A stretch of 20,895 nt of DNA from Tannerella sp. (GTDB taxonomy: Bacteria > Bacteroidota > Bacteroidia > Bacteroidales > Tannerellaceae), in NCBI GenBank assembly GCA_031283785.1, contig JAITBC010000094.1, positions 1 through 20,895 of the forward strand, read 5' to 3'. A program made the translations under genes and the position numbers. Shown here one piece after another: positions 16,181 through 20,895 of the stretch. The notes below the pieces were generated by a model, which did not search any database, was not told where the DNA came from, and saw nothing but the letters and a program-made list of their open reading frames with translations. The first letter of the stretch is position 1. The number at the start of each line of letters is the position of its first letter.

Positions 16181-19100
16181 CGAATTTTTTCCTTTCGGTA
16201 TACGACTATTTCTCCCAACGCAGAAGTTTGTTATTCAAGCTTTTGTTTTTTCTTGTCATCATCTTTCTCTATTCCTCCTATCATATCCGCTTTAAGGAAG
16301 ATATCTCGCGTTTCCTCCCCGAAGACAAAGAAAACAAACGCATAAGCGACGTTTATCAATATGTCGCATCACCCAATACGATAACGGTATATTGCAGCCG
16401 TAAAGGAGAGCCGGAGCATGATTTTTCGGAGGATGCGGATGCGGATGCTGTTACGGATGCGGATGCTGTTGCTGTTCAGATCGAAGCATTGGATGCACTG
16501 GCCGGACGCCTGCAGGAACGCATGGATACGTTTTATCTCAAAAGTATTTTTTATCGGGTGAATCCTGAGGAGATACAGGCAATATCGTCGTTTATCATTG
16601 AGAATATGGCATATTTCCTGGACGAAGACGATTACGGGCGAATGGATACCTTGCTGACACGCGAAGCCATTGCCCGCCGGATGGAGATGAATAGAACTGT
16701 GCTTGCTTCGCCGGCCGGCGTCTTTGTACGGGATAACATTCTTTCCGACCCGCTGCGGATGACGAGTTCGCTGATGCTCAAACTGCAGGATTTCAGGACA
16801 GGCGATCAATACCGCCTTTATCAGGACCATCTGCTTTCGGCCGACGGCGAGGCGCTGATGTTTGTCAACTGTACCCTTCCTGCAAGCGAAACCGCAATGA
16901 ACGAAGTGTTCCTCGATTCGCTGCAGTCCTTCATCGCCGAAACGGAAAAAGATTTTGAAGGCGTTACCTTCGACTATGTCGGGGCGGCGGAGATAGGACT
17001 TACAAACGCACGGCAGATACGGAAAGATACGATATTTTCCATGTCGCTTGCCGTGACAGTTATATTTGCATTGCTCATCTATTCGTTTCGAAGCGGACGT
17101 AAGATTCTTCTTATTTTCGCTCCCGTATTTTTCGGCGGACTTTTTGCAATGGCGCTTTTATATGTTATCCGCGGTGAGGTGTCGGTGATCGCCGTCGGGA
17201 TCAGTTCCATTATGTTCGGCATAGCGATAAACTACCCGCTTCATTTTCTGGAGCATTACAACCATGTCTCCGATTCGCGAGCAGTTATAAAAGATATCAT
17301 AAAACCGCTGACAATCGGAAACATAACGACCGTAGGCGCGTTTATGAGCCTTGTTTTTATAGGTTCCGATGCGATGAGCGACCTCGGATGGTTTGCTTCG
17401 CTGCTGCTAATCGGCACTATCCTTTTTGTCCTGTTTTTTCTCCCGCATTTTTTATCTGCGGGAAGAAAAAATCGTCCGGTATTTCCCGGTGCGACACCCC
17501 TGTTTTCTTCCGGCGCGAACGTTTCCGAAAGACGGGAGAACATCGTTACTGACGCCGTTGAAACAAAAGAAACGCTTTCGACATTCCGGGGTCATTCCCT
17601 TATCGGCAGGTTTGCATCTCGTATTTTTAAAAAAAAACTCCGAGCGGTTAACGCCGTTATCGGCAGATTTATCGCCTGTCCTTTTGAGCGAAACCATTGG
17701 TTGGTTATCTCCGTTATCCTGCTGACGGTTTTTTTTAGCTTTTTCAGCAGTGATTCACGCTTTGAGACAGACATGCAAAAAATCAACTATATGACGGCGT
17801 CGCAGAAAAAATCTTTCGACAAGATGATGGGACTGCTGAACGGGAACATGCATGTGATGTATTACGTTACGGAAGGCCGGGATTTGGAAGAAGCGCTCGA
17901 AGCGAACGAAAAAAGTATGTTGGCTCTGCAGTCGCTGGTGGATGAGGGCAGGATATACAGAACGGGAGGTATCGGGGACTTTTTCCCCTCGCGAGCACGC
18001 CGGGCGGAAAAGGTGAAATGGTGGGAAGATTTCTGGAGCGTGCGTCGCGACAGCGTGATGACGTATCTTCGTGAAGAATCGCAGGTGCTGGGTTTCCGTG
18101 AAGATGCCTTCCGGTCATTCGAAGATATGACCGCTCGCCGTTGGGAAGCTGTCGACGTGTCGCATTTCGCACCGTTAAGGGAGATGCTTGCGGGGAATTA
18201 TATCATCGAAAAGGAAGATAAAGCGATGATTGTGAACATGCTCTATATCGATCGCCGGGAAGCGCAGGCGCTCGAAGAAACGCTTAACGAAATTAATCTG
18301 TCGGAGGCGTCGTCGTCAACTACGCGTTGTTCCGGTGCCCCGCCGTCCGTCACCCCGTCGTCCGTTGCCTTCGACGCCGGTTCCGTCACGCGACGCATGA
18401 TCGCTTTGCTGTCCGACAAATTCAATTACGTCCTCTATGTCTGCGGAATTATTGTGTTTGCCTTCCTGATATTCTCCATGGGGCGTGTCGAACTGAGTAT
18501 GATTGCGTTTACGCCGTTGGTTTTAAGCTGGATATGGGTACTTGGCATGATGAATATTTTCGATATCCGTTTTAATATTGTGAATGTTATCCTGGCAACA
18601 TTTATTTTCGGTCAGGGCGACGATTATACAGTCTTTATGACCGAAGGACTGATGTATGAATACACCTACGGACGGAAGATGCTGGCGTCGTACAAGAAAA
18701 GTATCGCCATGTCTGCATTGATAATGTTTGTCGGCGTGGGGATGCTTATTCTGGCAAAACATCCGGCGTTGCGTTCGCTTGCCGGGGTGACAATCGTCGG
18801 AATGATTTCGGTCGTTGTCATGGCATATATCTTCCCCTCGTGGCTGTTCCGTCTGCTGACGATGAAAAAAGGGGAGAAACGTCTGATGCCGGTGACGCTG
18901 AAAAACCTGCTTTGTATGATTTATGCATTCCTGTTCTTCTTCGTGATGAGCACCATTATAACCGTTGCAGGATGGGTTATGTTTGCGTTCGGGAAAACAA
19001 CGGAAAGGAAAAAGATGCGATATCATAAATTGCTTTGTGGAACAGCCCGTTTTGTAATATATCATATTCCGCAGGTAAAGACGACATTCCGCAACCTCTC

Positions 19101-19926
19101 CGGCGAAACGTTCGTTAAGCCGGGCGTCATCATCAGCAACCACCAGTCGCATATCGACTTGATGTGTATCATGATGCTTACGCCCAAGCTGATAATTTTA
19201 ACAAACGATTGGGTGTGGAACTCCCCGTTTTACGGGAGACTGATAAAATACGCCGATTTCTACCCCGTTTCGACCGGCATGGAAAATGCATTATACCGCT
19301 TGCAGGATGCTGTAAGTCGCGGCTATTCGATTGTCGTCTTCCCCGAAGGAACACGCTCGGCCGACTGTTCTATCCGGCGTTTCCATCGCGGGGCGTTCTA
19401 TCTTGCCGAACAGTTGAAAACAGATATCATCCCGGTGATGATTCATGGCGTAGGCCACGTCCTTCCCAAAGAAGAATTTATGCTTCGCAAAGGCCGAATC
19501 CACATACGGGTGATGCCCCGCATTACGCCGGACGACAACCGTTTTCGCAAAGACTATTCCTCCCGTTCCGTCGACGTCCGCCACTATTATCAGGCCGAAT
19601 ACGGGAAATTGTGCCGGGAAATCGAAACGCCCGGTTATTACGCCGATCTGGTAATAAAAAACTACATCTACAAAGGTCCGGCCATAGAGTACGAAGTCCG
19701 CAAGAAATTAAGGAAAAACAATAATTACGCGCAGGAAATAGCCTCCACCCCCGACGCCGGCCGAATAACCATCCCGAACGCCGGCTACGGCGAATATGCC
19801 CTGCTGTTGGCGCTGGTAAAAAGAGACCTTCAAATAACCGCCGTCGAACCCGATCCCGACAGACGCGCCATCGCCGAAAACTGCGCCTCCGTCCCCCATA
19901 ACCTGACGTATGTGCAGAACGTGTGA
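16177..19926 (+). CDS. MMPL/RND exporter fused to a PlsC-like acyltransferase and a truncated Rossmann domain
   Basis: A 1249-residue membrane protein. Residues 1-930 form an MMPL transporter with twelve predicted membrane helices in two repeats, each with a large periplasmic loop. The proton-relay element in helix 10 reads GQGDDY (812-817), but its counterpart in the first repeat reads GIAINY (348-353) with Asn for Asp. From about 975 follows a PlsC/1-acylglycerol-3-phosphate acyltransferase domain with N988-HQSH-I-D994 (HX4D) and FPEGTRS (1055-1061). The last 60 residues (GRITIPNAGYGEYALLLAL, TAVEPDPDRRAIA) look like the start of a SAM-methyltransferase fold that ends after its third strand. 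The protein probably exports the polyene lipid and may acylate it in the cytoplasmic leaflet. Last gene of the operon; no terminator hairpin is seen after it. Confidence 0.9.
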   Translation: MTNFFLSVYDYFSQRRSLLFKLLFFLVIIFLYSSYHIRFKEDISRFLPEDKENKRISDVYQYVASPNTITVYCSRKGEPEHDFSEDADADAVTDADAVAVQIEALDALAGRLQERMDTFYLKSIFYRVNPEEIQAISSFIIENMAYFLDEDDYGRMDTLLTREAIARRMEMNRTVLASPAGVFVRDNILSDPLRMTSSLMLKLQDFRTGDQYRLYQDHLLSADGEALMFVNCTLPASETAMNEVFLDSLQSFIAETEKDFEGVTFDYVGAAEIGLTNARQIRKDTIFSMSLAVTVIFALLIYSFRSGRKILLIFAPVFFGGLFAMALLYVIRGEVSVIAVGISSIMFGIAINYPLHFLEHYNHVSDSRAVIKDIIKPLTIGNITTVGAFMSLVFIGSDAMSDLGWFASLLLIGTILFVLFFLPHFLSAGRKNRPVFPGATPLFSSGANVSERRENIVTDAVETKETLSTFRGHSLIGRFASRIFKKKLRAVNAVIGRFIACPFERNHWLVISVILLTVFFSFFSSDSRFETDMQKINYMTASQKKSFDKMMGLLNGNMHVMYYVTEGRDLEEALEANEKSMLALQSLVDEGRIYRTGGIGDFFPSRARRAEKVKWWEDFWSVRRDSVMTYLREESQVLGFREDAFRSFEDMTARRWEAVDVSHFAPLREMLAGNYIIEKEDKAMIVNMLYIDRREAQALEETLNEINLSEASSSTTRCSGAPPSVTPSSVAFDAGSVTRRMIALLSDKFNYVLYVCGIIVFAFLIFSMGRVELSMIAFTPLVLSWIWVLGMMNIFDIRFNIVNVILATFIFGQGDDYTVFMTEGLMYEYTYGRKMLASYKKSIAMSALIMFVGVGMLILAKHPALRSLAGVTIVGMISVVVMAYIFPSWLFRLLTMKKGEKRLMPVTLKNLLCMIYAFLFFFVMSTIITVAGWVMFAFGKTTERKKMRYHKLLCGTARFVIYHIPQVKTTFRNLSGETFVKPGVIISNHQSHIDLMCIMMLTPKLIILTNDWVWNSPFYGRLIKYADFYPVSTGMENALYRLQDAVSRGYSIVVFPEGTRSADCSIRRFHRGAFYLAEQLKTDIIPVMIHGVGHVLPKEEFMLRKGRIHIRVMPRITPDDNRFRKDYSSRSVDVRHYYQAEYGKLCREIETPGYYADLVIKNYIYKGPAIEYEVRKKLRKNNNYAQEIASTPDAGRITIPNAGYGEYALLLALVKRDLQITAVEPDPDRRAIAENCASVPHNLTYVQNV
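16431..16470 (+). repeat. In-frame 18-base tandem repeat in the exporter gene
   Basis: GGATGCGGATGCTGTT occurs at 16437-16452 and again at 16455-16470, period 18 bases. It encodes two copies of the six-residue unit DADAV(T/A) in the first periplasmic loop of the MMPL exporter. The reading frame is kept, so the repeat can change in copy number without disrupting the protein. Confidence 0.75.
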
Positions 19927-19936
19927 CATCTTCCGG

Positions 19937-19958
19937 TGAGATCTGCAATGTGGGTTAA
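19937..19958 (+). repeat. Left copy of a 22-base imperfect direct repeat
   Basis: This 22-base stretch begins TGAGATCTGCAATG and matches 20661-20682 in the same orientation at 19 of 22 positions. The two copies bracket the transposase remnant. They may be a dispersed genomic repeat or old target-site sequence. Confidence 0.5.
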
Positions 19959-20010
19959 TAACAGGCGTTATATCCGTTTGGTTATCTGTGTTTTCGGCTT
20001 TTTCACATAC

Positions 20011-20469
20011 CGTCAATGAAGTGCGTAGAAAATAAGTCCCGCTTTGACTGTTGGGTTCGACGTCTTTTTTCAGTTCCACACCTCATGGACTTTACTTTGC
20101 ACACTTCGGCGCTTTCTTTCGTCTTCCTGTTTTTTCCCGTTTCCGTTTCAACCGTATAATTTATATTGTAAGTCTGATCATTTATGTTGTAAGTCTGCAC
20201 CATAATTCATCCGCCAAATCATTCACTATCGCCTCATCATCTTTTTCTATCTCAAATAATTGACGCTTGCCCGGCGTTTCTTCACGACGGTTACACAGGA
20301 TGCGGCGAATCCGATTCAACTGACCTGTCGTTACTCTGTCATCGAGAAAACCGACATTGAGCAGCGTCCTGTGACAGACCCTGTCCTTTTCGTTACGATA
20401 GCTTTCTATCAAATAAGCATCGCTCTTACCTTTGGCCGGATTATGGCGCAGTGAAAATCGGAAATACAT
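20011..20469 (-). pseudogene. Remnant of an IS1634-type transposase
   Basis: The intact N-terminal part starts at ATG 20469 and runs 95 codons to a stop at 20182-20184. It reads MYFRFSLRHNPAKGKSDAY, then ESYRNEKDRVCHRTLLNVGFLDD, the typical N-terminus of Bacteroidetes IS1634-family (IS4-superfamily) transposases, which are about 600 residues long. Further downstream on the same strand, in another frame (20067-20011), KDVEPNSQSGTYFLRTSL resembles a segment from the C-terminal half of these enzymes. The DDE catalytic core between them is gone, and a 21-base tandem duplication lies at the junction. The element is therefore dead. Family assignment is from recognition of the N-terminal pattern; the second fragment is less certain. 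Confidence 0.75.
20156..20197 (+). repeat. Two tandem 21-base units
   Basis: ATAATTTATATTGTAAGTCTG (20156-20176) is followed directly by a second copy (20177-20197) that differs at three positions. The repeat contains the premature stop of the transposase fragment on the minus strand and lies where the central part of the transposase is missing. Confidence 0.8.
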
Positions 20470-20477
20470 ATCGCTCG

Positions 20478-20509
20478 CAAAGATACTCCATGCCCTTCCG
20501 GGAAGCAAT
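20478..20509 (-). promoter_or_regulatory. Promoter of the transposase remnant, probably leaderless
   Basis: On the minus strand, ATTG (plus positions 20506-20509), a 20-base spacer and TATCTTTG (20478-20485) form a near-perfect Bacteroidetes promoter. Transcription would start about 20471, one or two bases before the ATG at 20469, which implies a leaderless transcript. An inverted repeat CTTCCGGGAAG (20495-20505) fills part of the spacer, and a run of nine C lies upstream (20511-20519). Confidence 0.55.
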
Positions 20510-20660
20510 ACCCCCCCCCTGTACACTACAAACGAAAATTCCGCCGAAAACGGCACTTTTTCAGCCATTTTTTCCGCTAAACAGCTCACAGATATAAGCT
20601 TATGTAAATTTCTCGTCTTTTGATACTCGCTTTTTTATTGTTATTTAACTGTTGCTTCGC

Positions 20661-20682
20661 TGAGAGTTGCAATGCGGGTTAA
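20661..20682 (+). repeat. Right copy of the 22-base imperfect direct repeat
   Basis: Begins TGAGAGTTGCAATG and matches 19937-19958 at 19 of 22 positions. It ends 17 bases before the first CRISPR repeat. Confidence 0.5.
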
Positions 20683-20699
20683 GTTTAATTAATAAGTTT

Positions 20700-20895
20700 G
20701 TCTCAATGCAGGTCTCCCCGCTATATCCACAATCAGGCAATTTCTGATTCCAGGGTAATTGTGCGTATTTGGGTCTCAATGCAGGTCTCCCCGCTATATC
20801 CACAATCGAAAACGATACGTTAAAAAAAAGTGTCTTCATGTCTCAATGCAGGTCTCCCCGCTATATCCACAATCCAAAAATCTTAGGGTGGTCTG
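20700..20895. CRISPR. CRISPR array end: three 35-base repeats, two complete spacers
   Basis: Three identical 35-base repeats lie at 20700-20734, 20773-20807 and 20840-20874. They start GTCTCAATGCAGGTCTCC and end CTATATCCACAATC. Spacers are 38 bases (20735-20772) and 32 bases (20808-20839); a third begins at 20875 and runs off the edge. The reverse complement of the repeat ends ATTGAGAC, which resembles the 8-base 5' handle of type I-B and type III crRNAs, so the array is probably transcribed on the minus strand with the leader outside the window to the right. Against this, the AT-rich sequence before the first repeat could also be a leader. No cas gene is visible, so the type cannot be fixed. 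All three repeats being identical gives no sign of trailer-end decay. Confidence 0.93.

Larger units (their letters stand above)
3422..19926 (+). other. Aryl-polyene / flexirubin-type biosynthetic operon
   Basis: Sixteen same-strand genes with gaps mostly below 40 bases and repeated stop-start overlaps. The gene set is ketoreductase, ketosynthase, ACP, LpxL-like acyltransferase, methyltransferase, ApeP-like dehydratase, thioesterase, ketosynthase, half ketosynthase, ACP, ketosynthase, chain-length-factor-like protein, small membrane transporter, LolA-like carrier, lipoprotein, dehydratase-GT2 fusion and MMPL-PlsC fusion, with the transporter group beginning at 13355. This matches the known aryl-polyene and flexirubin pathways in content. 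Gaps over 90 bases occur only before the thioesterase (8134-8302), before the second ACP (10668-10817) and before the LolA-like gene (13715-13815), where secondary promoters are possible. Starter-unit genes are absent. Confidence 0.85.
20470..20699. other. Non-coding stretch between transposase remnant and CRISPR array
   Basis: Besides the transposase promoter, the C9 run and the right 22-base repeat, I see nothing gene-like. The final 17 bases (20683-20699) before the first CRISPR repeat are almost pure A/T. Terminal inverted repeats for the insertion sequence are not recognisable. Confidence 0.5.

Noticed and set aside
18523..19152. A 209-codon minus-strand frame rich in His and Cys
   Set aside because: It is antisense to the membrane helices and acyltransferase start of the MMPL fusion; the His/Cys content comes from reverse reading of Met/Val-rich codons.
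19927..20010. Rho-independent terminator after the operon
   Set aside because: I looked for a GC-rich hairpin followed by a T run and found none.
19523..20079. Minus-strand frames overlapping the 3' end of the exporter gene
   Set aside because: Arg-rich translations are shadows of the GC-rich exporter end. Only the piece at 20011-20067 resembles a known protein and is included in the transposase remnant.
20645..20839. A 64-codon minus-strand frame
   Set aside because: It runs through CRISPR repeats and spacers and is not a gene.

Overview
The window looks like a chromosomal stretch of a Bacteroidetes bacterium, probably of the order Bacteroidales. The signs are promoters of the Bacteroidetes type (TTTG, about 20 bases, TAnnTTTG), genes with little or no Shine-Dalgarno sequence, a large secreted surface protein, a transposase remnant of a type common in Bacteroidales, and an aryl-polyene/flexirubin-type gene set. 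No ribosomal or other phylogenetic marker is present, so genus and species cannot be given.

Layout. (1) Positions 1-2919, minus strand: the first 973 codons of a very large secreted protein that runs off the left edge. (2) Positions 2920-3421: a divergent intergenic region with a good promoter for the right-hand operon, a 14-base perfect palindrome just downstream of it, and two small dyads in the leader of the surface-protein gene. (3) Positions 3422-19926: sixteen plus-strand genes, tightly packed and often overlapping by 4 to 23 bases, forming one aryl-polyene/flexirubin-type operon. (4) Positions 19927-20699: a decayed IS1634-type transposase on the minus strand between two imperfect 22-base direct repeats. 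(5) Positions 20700-20895: the end of a CRISPR array with three identical 35-base repeats, running off the right edge without cas genes in view.

How the operon could work. A ketoreductase (FabG type), three ketosynthases with complete Cys-His-His triads, two ketosynthase-like partners without the nucleophilic cysteine, two hotdog dehydratases and two acyl carrier proteins can build a conjugated polyene chain. A methyltransferase and a hotdog thioesterase modify or edit intermediates. An LpxL-like acyltransferase, a PlsC-like acyltransferase domain and a GT2 glycosyltransferase domain probably attach the polyene to a lipid anchor. A small EmrE-like membrane protein, a LolA-like carrier, a lipoprotein and an MMPL exporter probably move the product to the outer membrane. 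The aromatic starter genes usually found with such clusters (ammonia-lyase, aryl-CoA/ACP ligase, DarA/DarB, phosphopantetheinyl transferase) are not in this window.

Most notable points: two gene fusions (hotdog dehydratase + GT2; MMPL + PlsC + a truncated Rossmann domain), a half-length ketosynthase pseudoenzyme, an asymmetric MMPL proton-relay motif, the palindrome at the operon promoter, and the large surface protein, which begins with a His/Cys-rich segment.
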